Shown piece by piece: positions 23,587 through 32,465 of a stretch of 35,066 bases of DNA. Origin of the DNA: Nitrospirales bacterium (GTDB lineage: Bacteria; Nitrospirota; Nitrospiria; Nitrospirales; UBA8639). The position numbers were made by a program, and so were the translations under genes. Under the pieces are notes generated by a model. The model searched no databases. It was not told the origin of the DNA and was given only the letters and a program-made list of their open reading frames with translations. Where the stretch lies: contig BQIW01000047.1 in NCBI GenBank assembly GCA_021604105.1, positions 1 to 35,066 on the forward strand, written 5' to 3'. Numbering within the stretch: position 1 is the stretch's first letter; each line of letters opens with the position of its first letter.

Positions 23587-23832
23587 TTATCCAGGTGTTT
23601 TGGCATTATCCCATGAGGCACGATGTTCACGAATCAGAGCGGCCATTCGATCTTTCTTGCCGAGCTTTTCTTTCTGTAAATGTTTTTTAAGAATTTCTTC
23701 CTGAGGAGTCAACACATGGTGTTTCAATAACTGCTGAAGCTCCAGGTCCAACCGGTGATGGGATTCCTCCAACTCCTGATACTCCACATTGGATGCCCGC
23801 AAATTATCGGCGATTTGTTCGTCCGTCACCAT
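23587..23832 (-). CDS. DUF465/YdcH-like small coiled-coil protein
   Basis: An 81-residue protein with an excellent ribosome binding site (AAAGGAGG). It overlaps the end of rimI by seven bases. The sequence is a helical hairpin: EYQELEESHHRLDLELQQLLKH, then EILKKHLQKEKLGKKDRMAALI, which matches DUF465/YdcH with its conserved H-x-L-D and LKKEKL-x-x-KD parts. The function of the family is not established. It lies between rimI and tatC on the same strand. Confidence 0.75.
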   Translation of the reverse strand: MVTDEQIADNLRASNVEYQELEESHHRLDLELQQLLKHHVLTPQEEILKKHLQKEKLGKKDRMAALIREHRASWDNAKTPG

Positions 23833-24434
23833 CGGTGCCCTCCTTTGTTAGTAGTGATTGTTGAACTGGGGAGCGTTCTTACCTGACATTCGCCCGAAAT
23901 TCCCAGGTGATCCATTTTATCAGATTGGAACTTGGAAATAGGGTCCAGAACCATAAGGATAGCATCCTCACTTGGATTCGTATAGTAGGAACTTCTTCTG
24001 CCATACTCCGTAAATTGAAAGCGCTCATAGAGGCCTTTTGCCACCTGATTGGAGTTCCGAACCTCTAACATCCCCCGACAACATCCCTGAGCAATCCCGA
24101 TGCATAATGCTTGTAGAATTAACTGCTTAGCCAAACCCTGTCCACGATAATGAGGGTGGACCGCCAAATTTAAAAAGCGGGTCTCTTCAAAGATCACCCA
24201 TACGCAAATATAGCCCAACAAAGGAATTTCCGGTTGTTCCTTTGGACCCGGAATGACAAGAATCTGGCTAAAGGAATTCCCGTGCAATTCGGCTTCAAAA
24301 CTTCTTTTCGACCAGGGATCAGAAAAGCATGCCGCCTCCAGACTAACCAATGCGTCCAAATCAGCCAATGTGCCCATTCGAATGCCTTCATGGTGTGATA
24401 GATCACCACCTCCGACTGGGTCATCTGTGTCCAT
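23826..24434 (-). CDS. rimI: GNAT N-acetyltransferase, RimI-type ribosomal protein N-alpha-acetyltransferase
   Basis: A 202-residue acetyltransferase; GAGGAG precedes the start by seven bases. RMGTLADLDALVSLEAACFSDPWS is the RimI N-terminal helix region, LNLAVHPHYRGQGLAKQLI holds the acetyl-CoA pyrophosphate loop (RGQGLA), and EVRNSNQVAKGLYERFQFTEYGRR is the C-terminal signature. RimI acetylates the N-terminus of ribosomal protein S18 in E. coli. It is adjacent to tsaB, a common arrangement. The protein is longer than usual at both ends: about 18 residues before the domain and 30 after it. Confidence 0.9.
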   Translation of the reverse strand: MDTDDPVGGGDLSHHEGIRMGTLADLDALVSLEAACFSDPWSKRSFEAELHGNSFSQILVIPGPKEQPEIPLLGYICVWVIFEETRFLNLAVHPHYRGQGLAKQLILQALCIGIAQGCCRGMLEVRNSNQVAKGLYERFQFTEYGRRSSYYTNPSEDAILMVLDPISKFQSDKMDHLGISGECQVRTLPSSTITTNKGGHRW

Positions 24435-24480
24435 GCTTCCACTCCTCTAATTAAGGCACCCAAACAGGTGCCAAAATGCT

Positions 24481-25176
24481 TTACCCGATTGGATTTAAAT
24501 TTTTAGTTTTCGATATTTCGGCATACGATGGCTGAATATAATGCGGGGTACAGCCCAAAGGAAGGAGAGTCCCTCGTTCCAGCAGGACCCTCCCTGCCAT
24601 TCCGATCCCTTTGGCTGATGGCCATTGCTTGTCTGGAGGCGCCTCAACAAGCGAGAATCCTTTTGAAAGGAGAGCCTCACGGTTCTGCATCCACCCATCT
24701 CCGAGCACAATGGTCGGTTCGGTCAGTCCACCACAGACTTCCATAATGTCCCCGACCTGGGACTCTTTTACGCACACCATCTGTTGATTCTCCCAACGGA
24801 ATAATGCCCAATACACTATCCCCTGCCGAATACCGATAGTGCTGAGCAGCGGGAGATCGGTGACAGAATGATTCCAGGCAAGCCCTTCGAGTGTGGTCAC
24901 TCCAACCAAAGGAATTTGTAAAGCCAGTCGAAAGGCCGTCATGGTCGCCAGCCCTACCCGTAATCCCGTGAAAGTCCCCGGCCCTATGGATACGACCAAG
25001 CCCTCAAGATTTGATAACGTCAAAGAGACCGAAGATAACAGCCTATCGATGGTGGGGATGAGTTGTGGGGTCAGAGGCTGCCCTACCTCACAGTTCAGAC
25101 AGGCTAACAGCTGTTGGTCCCGAAATACGGCCACACTCTGATGGGAAGTGGCAGATTCTAGAACTAAAAACAACAT
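24481..25176 (-). CDS. tsaB: tRNA threonylcarbamoyladenosine biosynthesis protein TsaB
   Basis: A 231-residue ASKHA-fold protein that partners with TsaD and TsaE to make t6A37 on ANN-decoding tRNAs. LFLVLESATSHQSVAVF is the first strand pair, VVSIGPGTFTGLRVGLA is the family signature, and PLVGVTTLEGLAWN follows. The C-terminal half ends with PHYIQPSYAE, a typical TsaB closing motif. It lies upstream of rimI; tsaD is not in the window. Length is normal for the family. Confidence 0.9.
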   Translation of the reverse strand: MLFLVLESATSHQSVAVFRDQQLLACLNCEVGQPLTPQLIPTIDRLLSSVSLTLSNLEGLVVSIGPGTFTGLRVGLATMTAFRLALQIPLVGVTTLEGLAWNHSVTDLPLLSTIGIRQGIVYWALFRWENQQMVCVKESQVGDIMEVCGGLTEPTIVLGDGWMQNREALLSKGFSLVEAPPDKQWPSAKGIGMAGRVLLERGTLLPLGCTPHYIQPSYAEISKTKNLNPIG

Positions 25177-25231
25177 AACGTACGTTGGCTCCAGATTGAC
25201 CGATTAGTTGTTGCTAGATGCAGAAGGACAA

Positions 25232-26017
25232 CTACGAGGCCGCATTGACGATAAACTCCTTGAAGTGGAGGGTAATGGATCCTCCGCTGGGTCGATAGTC
25301 TGTCGCCCGAACCAGAAAGGGCAATCGAACCGAAACGATGGCATCGCCATTCGTGACTTTTACCTCTCGATAATCTTCACACTCCACCAATACGACAATG
25401 TCATCGAACGAGCGTCGATATTCAATCGATGTCAGGTCCATAGTCTGGACATCAACCCACGTCCGTACAGTGAAATCATCCTGGGATGAGGTGGAGGATG
25501 ATGGGTTTGCAGCCAGATCGATACGATAGTGTGTGTAATTTTTCCACACGCGGGATTCCTCATCGGATACCCCCGAAACTTTTCCCAACATGGCATCCAA
25601 GGCACGAAGGCTCAGCAGGACGGTGTGATCCCATGGTGAACGCTCCTGTGGGTCATCTAATCTTCCGGTGATCACCTTGTCCTCACCGGTTAAAAATAGT
25701 GTATATTCGGTTCCCCTGCGATGAAAATTCATCACGGGAACACCCATCCGGATAAAGGTCTTCAGGTCCAACACATCGGGATGTATATATGAAACCGTGC
25801 CAAGAACCTTATGGGAAAGCGGCACTCCCGAACCAGAGATGGACGCCTGAAATAATCCTCGAAGGGTGCGAATGGTCGACTCTTTTTGACGGAGGGCTTG
25901 GAATACCTCATGTCGTTCCCGCTCGTCTTCAAGCGGTTGCAACGACGCCTGAAACATTCCGGCGCATCCGACGAGGAACACCAGCGGCAGCAGGAACCAT
26001 CGATTGACAGCATGCAT
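25232..26017 (-). CDS. Lipoprotein with LolA/LolB-like beta fold (hypothetical)
   Basis: A 261-residue protein. The signal peptide ends in the lipobox FLVGC (Cys18), so it is lipid-anchored. IRTLRGLFQASISGSG and VSYIHPDVLDLKTFIRMGVPV resemble the first strands of LolA/LolB-type or DUF4292-like half-barrels, and later alternating strands (VRTWVDVQTMDLTSIEYRRS) support that fold. A function in lipoprotein or lipid handling in the periplasm is only inferred. It lies 27 bases from radA and 55 bases from tsaB. Confidence 0.65.
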   Translation of the reverse strand: MHAVNRWFLLPLVFLVGCAGMFQASLQPLEDERERHEVFQALRQKESTIRTLRGLFQASISGSGVPLSHKVLGTVSYIHPDVLDLKTFIRMGVPVMNFHRRGTEYTLFLTGEDKVITGRLDDPQERSPWDHTVLLSLRALDAMLGKVSGVSDEESRVWKNYTHYRIDLAANPSSSTSSQDDFTVRTWVDVQTMDLTSIEYRRSFDDIVVLVECEDYREVKVTNGDAIVSVRLPFLVRATDYRPSGGSITLHFKEFIVNAAS

Positions 26018-26044
26018 TATAAAAAATCCGCCTGATCACGCCGT

Positions 26045-27463
26045 TTATGAGGTAGGACTCAACACTGTTTCCCAAATGTCGCCAATGTCACGAATACCAA
26101 CAACTTTCATGTCAGCCACAGGTTTCCATTGGTTAAGATTCGGCTCAGGAACCACGCAGCGTTGAAAGCCCAATTTCATCGCCTCACGAATGCGTAAGTC
26201 CGCATGTTGCACCGGCCGAACTTCCCCGCCTAATCCTACCTCCCCCATCACGACCAATCGTGGATCCAACGCTAACTCCCGGAAGCTGGAAAGCACAGCA
26301 CATACGATGCCCACGTCAACCGTCGGCTCATCAATCCGAAGCCCTCCCACCACGTTCACGTACACATCGGACCCGGCAAAGTGCAATCCTAATCGTTTTT
26401 CTAGGACGGCCAACAGCAAGGACACCCGATTCACCTCTATACCTTTGGCCATACGTTTCGGCATAGGGTACGTGGTCTCGGCTACCAGAGCCTGCAACTC
26501 AACCAATAATGGCCGAGACCCTTCCACGCTCGACACAACAATAGATCCAGCCCCATGGCCGATCCGTCCTGTCAAAAACAATTCGGAGGGATTCCCAACC
26601 TCGGTCAACCCCTCATCCTTCATTTCAAAGACCCCGATTTCATTGGTCGGCCCGAACCGGTTTTTAACCGCTCGAAGAATCCGATAGCTTTGCCCTTTAT
26701 CTCCTTCGAAATACAACACGGTGTCGACAATATGCTCCAAAAGCCTTGGTCCGGCAATCACACCTTCCTTTGTCACATGCCCGATAATAAAAATAGGGAC
26801 ATGCGTCCGCTTGGCATACCACATCAGACGGCAGCCAACTTCCTGAACCTGACTGACACTACCTGGTGCTGATGTGAGTTCCTGGGTGAACACCGTTTGA
26901 ATGGAATCCACGACAATAACACCGGGATTTATCGATTCAGCCACTTTGAAAATTTCTTCCAGGGAGGTCGCAGCAGCCACATACAGGTTGGGCGATTGAA
27001 TGCCTATACGATCCGCCCGCATCTTAATTTGCTGGGGGGATTCTTCTCCCGATACATATAACCCGACCTGTTTGGCCGTTCCCAGGGAAGCCAGGGTTTG
27101 CAGTAAAAGTGTCGTTTTCCCAATTCCAGGATCGCCTCCAATCAAGATAACTGATCCTGGAACGACTCCCCCACCAAGCACCCGATTCAACTCTTCAATT
27201 CCAGCCTGAAGACGGAATTCCTGAGTCTGCACGATTGAACCGATTGGGACAGCCTCCGGTGTTCCCCCGGCGACACTTCGCTGTTGAAGGGTCGAAAGAT
27301 CGCGATCAACCTCCTCCCGTAAAGAATTCCATTGCGCACACTCCGGACACCGGCCGCTCCAGCGCACCCCTTGATGCCCACACTCCTGACACACAAAACG
27401 GGTTTTGGGTCGTGAAGCCTTCACCAAAACACTTTCCCTACTCGCTCTCCCATGAGCAGACAA
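26045..27463 (-). CDS. radA: DNA repair protein RadA (Sms)
   Basis: Up to 472 residues, a RecA-like ATPase that helps process recombination intermediates. The zinc finger FVCQECGHQG...GRCPECAQWN lies at about 28-46. Walker A GGDPGIGKTTLLL, the RadA-specific KNRFG motif (in AVKNRFGPTNEIG) and a C-terminal Lon-protease-like domain (GGLRIDEPTVDVGI, MGEVGLGGEVRP) are complete. The first codon here is TTG 27463; a GTG at 27424, just before the start typical of the family (KASRPKTRFVCQ), is an equally good start. No strong ribosome binding site decides between them. Confidence 0.95.
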   Translation of the reverse strand: MSAHGRASRESVLVKASRPKTRFVCQECGHQGVRWSGRCPECAQWNSLREEVDRDLSTLQQRSVAGGTPEAVPIGSIVQTQEFRLQAGIEELNRVLGGGVVPGSVILIGGDPGIGKTTLLLQTLASLGTAKQVGLYVSGEESPQQIKMRADRIGIQSPNLYVAAATSLEEIFKVAESINPGVIVVDSIQTVFTQELTSAPGSVSQVQEVGCRLMWYAKRTHVPIFIIGHVTKEGVIAGPRLLEHIVDTVLYFEGDKGQSYRILRAVKNRFGPTNEIGVFEMKDEGLTEVGNPSELFLTGRIGHGAGSIVVSSVEGSRPLLVELQALVAETTYPMPKRMAKGIEVNRVSLLLAVLEKRLGLHFAGSDVYVNVVGGLRIDEPTVDVGIVCAVLSSFRELALDPRLVVMGEVGLGGEVRPVQHADLRIREAMKLGFQRCVVPEPNLNQWKPVADMKVVGIRDIGDIWETVLSPTS

Positions 27464-27536
27464 TCATTGACCATACCCCAATACCCACCTCCATCATTGA
27501 ACCATTCATCAACCGGCTCATGGCTAATTGTCTTCA

Positions 27537-28406
27537 TCAGAGATGCCGTCGGACTCGTGACCAATCATTGAGGACAATGGCTCGGCGTGGAAACCGACCA
27601 TCTGTTCCTGGTAGAGGTAAAATCACGGTTTGCAGTCGATTTTGAACGAGAACTTCCGCAAAATCTGCCGTGCGCCCAATACCACCACTCACTTTTTCCC
27701 AACCCTCTGTTTTCAGATCGTGTATGAGTTCGTTCAATGCCGTTGGCGTCTTCGGAAGGATTCGGATCATTCCTGGGGGGAATTGATGCTCGCGCACCCA
27801 ATCCTGAATATTTTCAAGATCTCCTCGCCCGGTCAAGTCCAGATACACAAGGTTGTAATAAAATTGAGCGAGCTTGCCCAATTCTGCCGCCGCTGCAGGA
27901 TGGGCCGCTCCTAATATGAGGCCGGGATCCTTAGAGAGTTCAAGGGGAGTCGCATCTATGACGAGCTCCCCTTCCACTAAGACCGCCAAATCAATCAGCA
28001 ATATGGGACGACGGCGTTCCCAGGATAAGAGGACCCCTTTCCCTTCAATGGCCTCGGTTTTCGATGGTGTGACCACCTTCACAATGATTGGTAAGTTCCC
28101 TCGCATGCTTGGAGCAAAGTCCAGCCGAGCCCACCCCTGAGCGTTGGTATTTGCCCGGCCCACCGGCCGGCCATGCACAATAAATTCCAAGGGCTGATCC
28201 GGCAAACCAATCTCTCCTTCTGCCTCGGGATTGGTTAAGCGAGCCTGCAATTGAATGGACTTCCCGGGAGAAGTTAGCAAATCGGTCACCGACAAATTAG
28301 CCGCCTGAGCCAATGGTGAGGCATTCAGCCCTATCAGGGTCAACAAAAGTCTCATACCCCAATTTAGCATCACTAACCTGATCAAGGAACGATTGCTTTG
28401 CTTCAT
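27537..28406 (-). CDS. Exported hypothetical protein with Ig-like and degenerate HAD/App1-like regions
   Basis: About 289 residues from ATG 28406, with GGAG eight bases upstream. A signal peptide ends near PLAQA-AN. The first mature part (about 40-130) reads like an Ig-type beta sandwich (SIQLQARLTNPEAEGEI, VHGRPVGRANTNAQGWARLDF). The second part has ILLIDLAVLVEGEL, VYLDLTGRGDLENIQDWV and FPPGMIRILPK, reminiscent of the HAD-like domain of App1/LNS2-type phosphatases. The DxDxT catalytic aspartates are not present, so catalysis is doubtful. It is next to a small membrane protein and radA on the same strand. Confidence 0.55.
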   Translation of the reverse strand: MKQSNRSLIRLVMLNWGMRLLLTLIGLNASPLAQAANLSVTDLLTSPGKSIQLQARLTNPEAEGEIGLPDQPLEFIVHGRPVGRANTNAQGWARLDFAPSMRGNLPIIVKVVTPSKTEAIEGKGVLLSWERRRPILLIDLAVLVEGELVIDATPLELSKDPGLILGAAHPAAAAELGKLAQFYYNLVYLDLTGRGDLENIQDWVREHQFPPGMIRILPKTPTALNELIHDLKTEGWEKVSGGIGRTADFAEVLVQNRLQTVILPLPGTDGRFPRRAIVLNDWSRVRRHL

Positions 28407-28434
28407 TCTACGGTCTCCATGTGCCTGGCAGAGG

Positions 28435-28701
28435 TTAAAACAATCCTCTTCCGCGCTTACCAAATGCAAACGCATCGAAGCCTGCCAGAATGGCCAATTG
28501 CATATAAATTAGCCACCCTGTCGGCCAGAAAAACTTGGAAATAATCAATAAAAGAATCCCACAGACCAGGAAAATATTCCCGCGTTTGACACCTAAATAC
28601 AGATGACCGATCCCCGGTAAAATGGAGAGGGTGGCGGCTCCAAGAGCGTGCATGGTTTTTTCACGATCATTCACGAGAATACCCTTTGCAAACCATACCA
28701 T
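28435..28701 (-). CDS. Small TM2-like membrane protein
   Basis: An 88-residue protein with two or three hydrophobic helices (about 18-32, 39-58 and 62-78). PGIGHLYLGVKRG is the core of TM2-like small membrane proteins. A GAGG motif precedes the start at 28701; an internal ATG at 28653 is a possible alternative. The C-terminus is basic (FGKRGRGLF). The function is unknown. The gene lies directly upstream of the exported hypothetical protein at 27537, 28 bases away. Confidence 0.6.
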   Translation of the reverse strand: MVWFAKGILVNDREKTMHALGAATLSILPGIGHLYLGVKRGNIFLVCGILLLIISKFFWPTGWLIYMQLAILAGFDAFAFGKRGRGLF

Positions 28702-28805
28702 TGGCCCTCAAGAGAGTTCCAGAGATACGCATTGGCACGGTAAAAGGGTTGACTGCACACTCGCAGAAAAGAAAGAAATCTGGAGGGGTGCAAAGAAGGA
28801 GTTCT

Positions 28806-29126
28806 TCAGCTTAGGTTCCGCTTACGTAATTCTTCCTGGTAGGTTTTTTGATAAAGGACATCCCACTCTTGGGAACCTTCTGGAATCGGCCGTGCATATG
28901 ATTGCAATCGACTCCGCACTTTTTGCACCAGTTCCTCTTCCGCTTTCATGTGCTCGGCCAGCACGCGCTTCACTTCACGAAGGGCAAGAGCAGAGTCGCC
29001 GATCATCCTTGCCTCGGACATGCCGGTGACACTGTTCAGAATTACATGCGCAAGATGAGTCTGCTTGTCGTCGCTGAGGATGGGTGTATTCATTAGCCAT
29101 TCAGTCGTTCGGGCGTCAGAATCCAT
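28806..29126 (-). CDS. DUF507 family protein, copy 1
   Basis: A 106-residue helical protein. The C-terminal motif PIPEGSQEWDVLYQKTYQEE matches DUF507, where IPEGS-x-EWD-x-LY-x-K is conserved. The N-terminal helix has LSDDKQTHLAHVILNSVTG. No function is established for the family. It is 13 bases downstream of a second DUF507 gene, an arrangement that suggests a heteromeric partner pair. Confidence 0.8.
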   Translation of the reverse strand: MDSDARTTEWLMNTPILSDDKQTHLAHVILNSVTGMSEARMIGDSALALREVKRVLAEHMKAEEELVQKVRSRLQSYARPIPEGSQEWDVLYQKTYQEELRKRNLS

Positions 29127-29139
29127 TCTGCTCTGTGCA

Positions 29140-29421
29140 CTATAAAATGACTCCGCGTTCTTTGATGAGCTTTTGTTTCACCATCGTAAACATTTTCTGA
29201 TAATCCGCTCGACCTTCTGCAAACTCTCGTTCAAATTGTTTCAACATCTCCCGGACATCGGCGTTCAACCGATCTTCCACCTGTAACTCGGATAAAATGG
29301 CTGATTCCAATTTCTGAATCACCACTTCAGGTTGCCCCTGAATTTGCAACAAACCACTCGTTTGCAATCGTTCAATAACCGAGACGGCCAGATGATGCAC
29401 GCGAACTTTATTGAGTCGCAT
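29140..29421 (-). CDS. DUF507 family protein, copy 2
   Basis: A 93-residue paralogue. MRLNKVRVHHLAVSVIERL is the DUF507 N-terminal helix and ILSELQVEDRLNADVREML is its middle part, but the terminal IPEGS-x-EWD motif of the other copy is replaced by ADYQKMFTMVKQKLIKERGV. Its start shares one base with the stop of the cyclophilin-like gene upstream (TGATG), so the three genes are likely co-translated. Confidence 0.8.
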   Translation of the reverse strand: MRLNKVRVHHLAVSVIERLQTSGLLQIQGQPEVVIQKLESAILSELQVEDRLNADVREMLKQFEREFAEGRADYQKMFTMVKQKLIKERGVIL

Positions 29422-29816
29422 CAGATTCCTTCAGGAAGCTGTTCCACTTTGATGAGGGACGCCCCTGTGGCCTCCCTCAACACTTTCGGATCACCTATGA
29501 CTTTTCCAATGACGTTCACCCGATCAGCAGGAACCGGATCATCGCCAAGGCTCATGGGAGTGCGACCAAAAAAGACCGCCAACATTCCCCCCATGCCCCA
29601 AAAAGCCACATCGCCAACTTTCACCTGAGTGGTGGCAACCTCTCGAAAGTCTTTTACCCCCGGCATATTGCAATAAAACTCTTCCCCCCACTGATTCACG
29701 GGCACCTCAACAGGAAGAGCATCGACCACGGCCTGTGCGGTTCGATTCGGTTTGAGTTGTGCAATGACCTGAATCCCACCGATGGTCATTTTAATTTTCT
29801 GTGGACGGAATTCCAT
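29421..29816 (-). CDS. Cyclophilin-like-fold protein (DUF369/Cyclophil_like)
   Basis: A 131-residue protein. IKMTIGGIQVIAQLKPNRTA, VDALPVEVPVNQWGEEFYCNMP and VGDVAFWGMGGMLAVFFGRTPMS follow the cyclophilin-like family of small archaeal and bacterial proteins, which share the beta-barrel but lack the catalytic Arg/Phe set of true cyclophilins. The function is unknown. It starts the long leftward run, and the 109 bases to its right (29817-29925) must contain divergent promoters for it and for the exonuclease gene. Confidence 0.75.
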   Translation of the reverse strand: MEFRPQKIKMTIGGIQVIAQLKPNRTAQAVVDALPVEVPVNQWGEEFYCNMPGVKDFREVATTQVKVGDVAFWGMGGMLAVFFGRTPMSLGDDPVPADRVNVIGKVIGDPKVLREATGASLIKVEQLPEGI

Positions 29817-29925
29817 ATATTGTCGCTTAAAATTCGAATAAAATAAGGGCCAAGATTGCTTCGAATGTAGCTTGTCCTTCTGGTGAAATCAAGGTTAGAA
29901 TTAAACTCTCTTCGCGCTTAGACTC

Positions 29926-30699
29926 ATGTTACAATCCACATTTTTGTTTTTATCCGGCATTGGAGAATCCACCGAACGCCTCTGGTGGGAGGAAGGCATC
30001 GGCACATGGGACGCTTTCCTCGAGAAACCTAACGCTCCCCGCATTTCCTCGTTTCGGAAAGCACAATATGATGAAGACATCTTAGAAGCACAAAAACAGT
30101 GGGAGGCTCAGAATTCCCGTTTCTTCACCCATATGCTGAAAGCACGAGACCACTGGCGTCTGTATCCCAATTTTCGATCTCAGGCAGCGTTTCTGGATAT
30201 TGAGACAAACGGAGTTCCGTTTCCCGATGGCGAGATTACGGTGGTGGGTATATACGGAAAAGGACGCATGACCACGTTCATACAGGGGGAAAACTTATCC
30301 GGGGATCGCTTGCAGGCGGAATTTGCCTCATACGATCTTCTCGTGACCTTCTTTGGCTCAGGCTTCGACTTGCCGTTTCTGAAAGCCAAATATCCAGACT
30401 TGACGCTTGATCACCCCCATATCGACTTGTGCTTTGCGGCCAGACGTCTTGGATTAAAAGGCGGGCTGAAGGCAATTGAGACGGAAGTAGGGTGTTATCG
30501 ACCGACTGCCCTGGAAGGACTTACTGGGTGGGATGCGGTCCGCCTGTGGGAAGAATCGCAACTCGGACAGGCAGACTCTAGAGAGGTGCTTATCCAATAT
30601 AATGAGGCAGATTGCAAAAATCTGGAGCCTTTGGCCGACCTTATTTACAACCGTCTCGTTCAGCGTCATGGACTCCCTGAATATCTTGCTTCCCTATGA
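29926..30699 (+). CDS. YprB-like ribonuclease H-fold exonuclease
   Basis: A 257-residue DEDDy-type nuclease. AAFLDIETNG (about 87-96) supplies the first Asp/Glu, LLVTFFGSGFDLPFLKAKYP the next Asp, and LIQYNEADCKNL the final Tyr and Asp. An N-terminal region with an LSGIGESTERLWWEEGI helix-hairpin-helix-like motif precedes the domain, as in YprB relatives. It probably degrades RNA or DNA; the substrate is unknown. The stop overlaps the start of the PP2C gene by four bases (ATGA). Confidence 0.8.
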   Translation: MLQSTFLFLSGIGESTERLWWEEGIGTWDAFLEKPNAPRISSFRKAQYDEDILEAQKQWEAQNSRFFTHMLKARDHWRLYPNFRSQAAFLDIETNGVPFPDGEITVVGIYGKGRMTTFIQGENLSGDRLQAEFASYDLLVTFFGSGFDLPFLKAKYPDLTLDHPHIDLCFAARRLGLKGGLKAIETEVGCYRPTALEGLTGWDAVRLWEESQLGQADSREVLIQYNEADCKNLEPLADLIYNRLVQRHGLPEYLASL

Positions 30700-31475
30700 C
30701 AACAGCGCAACGCCCTGACAAATGGACCGGCACCGGGCTGACGGATCTTGGTCGGGTTCGAAAACTCAACCAAGATGCCTTTTCACTGGATAATGCCCTA
30801 CAATTGTGGGTCTTGGCAGATGGGATGGGCGGACATGCCGGGGGTGAGGTAGCCAGCCAAATTGCGGTCAAGGCCATTCCCGATGTCGTTCGAAACCAAC
30901 TCTCGACTGAAACCTCTCCATTTGTTCAACCTGACAAATTAGAAGCGCTGCTGGGTCAAGCTCTTGAATCCGCCAATCAAAAGATTCGAAAAGCAGCGGC
31001 TGAAGACAAATGCCTGAAAGGAATGGGGACAACCATTGTCGTAGTCGCCATCACACCTGCTCCCTCAGGATACCAGGCCAGCGTGGCACATGCCGGCGAC
31101 AGCCGCGCCTATCTCTTCAGGCAGGGCAGACTCTCGCTCTGGACAAAAGACCATACCCTCATGGAGGAACGATTGGCTCTGAATCTCATCACAGAAGAAC
31201 AGGTTCGCACTCATCCTCTTCGCCATGTGTTAACCAAAGCCCTGGGAATTGATCCTGAGACACGACCTACCATTCGGACCTACCCACTTGAGCCATCAGA
31301 CCTCATTCTGCTTTGTTCAGACGGACTTACAAAAATGCTGACTGATCAGGAAATTCAAACGATTATAGGCCAAAAAGCTCCGCAGGCCGACGCAATATGC
31401 CGAACACTTATAGCGACTGCCAACCGATTAGGTGGAGAAGACAATACAACTGTCGTATTAATTAGTTTGCATTAG
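30696..31475 (+). CDS. PP2C-type serine/threonine protein phosphatase
   Basis: A 259-residue metal-dependent phosphatase of the Stp1/PrpC type. GLTDLGRVRKLNQDAF, LADGMGGHAGGEVAS, VAHAGDSRAYLFR, HVLTKALG, LLCSDGLTKMLTD and GGEDNTTVVLI give the full set of PP2C motifs with the metal-binding aspartates. It is soluble and has no sensor domain. No kinase gene is in the window. It is coupled to the exonuclease gene by a four-base overlap. Confidence 0.9.
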   Translation: MTTAQRPDKWTGTGLTDLGRVRKLNQDAFSLDNALQLWVLADGMGGHAGGEVASQIAVKAIPDVVRNQLSTETSPFVQPDKLEALLGQALESANQKIRKAAAEDKCLKGMGTTIVVVAITPAPSGYQASVAHAGDSRAYLFRQGRLSLWTKDHTLMEERLALNLITEEQVRTHPLRHVLTKALGIDPETRPTIRTYPLEPSDLILLCSDGLTKMLTDQEIQTIIGQKAPQADAICRTLIATANRLGGEDNTTVVLISLH

Positions 31476-31496
31476 GGAGGAAGGTTGAACACCTGC

Positions 31497-32237
31497 TTAA
31501 CGGTGGGGTCTGCGAAAAATAGCCGACCATCCAAAATATCCCACTGCATCTTTCATATTCGAAAACCACCGTTGGGCCAGTCCCATTGACGGGTTGGTGA
31601 CGTATTGAAGCGTGAGCACAATCCGCTCTTCTCCAGTTCCCAGCGGAGTAACGGCATGATGCAGTTTATCTCCATTAAAGAAAATAAATGTGCCTGGATC
31701 AGTCAGGAGGGATAATTCTTTAACCTCTTTCTCCTGTTCCTTGGTATGTAAACGGCAGACCAATCGGCTGCTTGATTGATCCTGTAGTCCTAATAACACC
31801 GTAAATCGATCGCCCTTGTAATAAGAAGTATCATAATGATACCCGATATGATCACCTGCCTCGGTGTAAAAATAGAGGGCACAGGAATGGGGATCCTCTT
31901 CGGGGCAGAGCATTAACGGAACTCCCGCAATCTGGCTCAGGAGATCGATCCATCCCTGATGGTGATAGAACGCAAGAATGGCGGGAGCTGATTGCTGGAG
32001 AAGATAAAAACTGACACTTCCCCCCTTTTTGTGCCCTGGTATAAAGTTTCGATTGATATGCGGCCGCACGCACTCTACTTCCCGCATAAACTCCTGAACG
32101 ACCTGAGTCGGGATTAAATGCTCTAGAGCAACAAATTCACCCTGCTCCCAATAGTGACGCGTGACCTCCTCAACCCTGATGACCTGAAGAGTCTCAGTCA
32201 ACAGTTGATCAATGTCGGATACCGCTGGATTGAGCAT
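31497..32237 (-). CDS. 2-oxoglutarate/Fe(II)-dependent oxygenase-like protein
   Basis: A 246-residue protein with AAGGAG at good spacing before the ATG. The facial triad is visible as IGYHYDTSYY (His-x-Asp) and KLHHAVTPLG (distal His), followed by EERIVLTLQYV, where Arg would bind 2-oxoglutarate. Upstream TFIFFNGDKL is the strand before the distal His. It is likely a hydroxylase; the substrate is unknown. The C-terminus has VGYFGWSAIFRRPHR. It is divergent from a second 2OG-fold gene. Confidence 0.75.
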   Translation of the reverse strand: MLNPAVSDIDQLLTETLQVIRVEEVTRHYWEQGEFVALEHLIPTQVVQEFMREVECVRPHINRNFIPGHKKGGSVSFYLLQQSAPAILAFYHHQGWIDLLSQIAGVPLMLCPEEDPHSCALYFYTEAGDHIGYHYDTSYYKGDRFTVLLGLQDQSSSRLVCRLHTKEQEKEVKELSLLTDPGTFIFFNGDKLHHAVTPLGTGEERIVLTLQYVTNPSMGLAQRWFSNMKDAVGYFGWSAIFRRPHR

Positions 32238-32465
32238 AGTACTCCTTCTTTCCTTCTGACTCCCAATCTTCGGACCGTCTTTTTTGCAATGCTGTCATTG
32301 ACCATAGCTTATCATGACTTCCACCACATTCTCACCGGACCATTAAACATTATTCTGCTTGACCCAATCCTGACCGACGTTTTATGGTGCCCCTTTGCAT
32401 CCACAAATTTTCTTGTCGTCTCACAATTTTCTCCTCTGACCAATCACGCTGCTTGGCCTGGATTC

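Noticed and set aside
26190-26687. Rightward open frame of 165 codons
   Set aside because: It is antisense to radA, whose motifs are complete; composition is Thr/Ser/Pro-rich as expected of a shadow frame.
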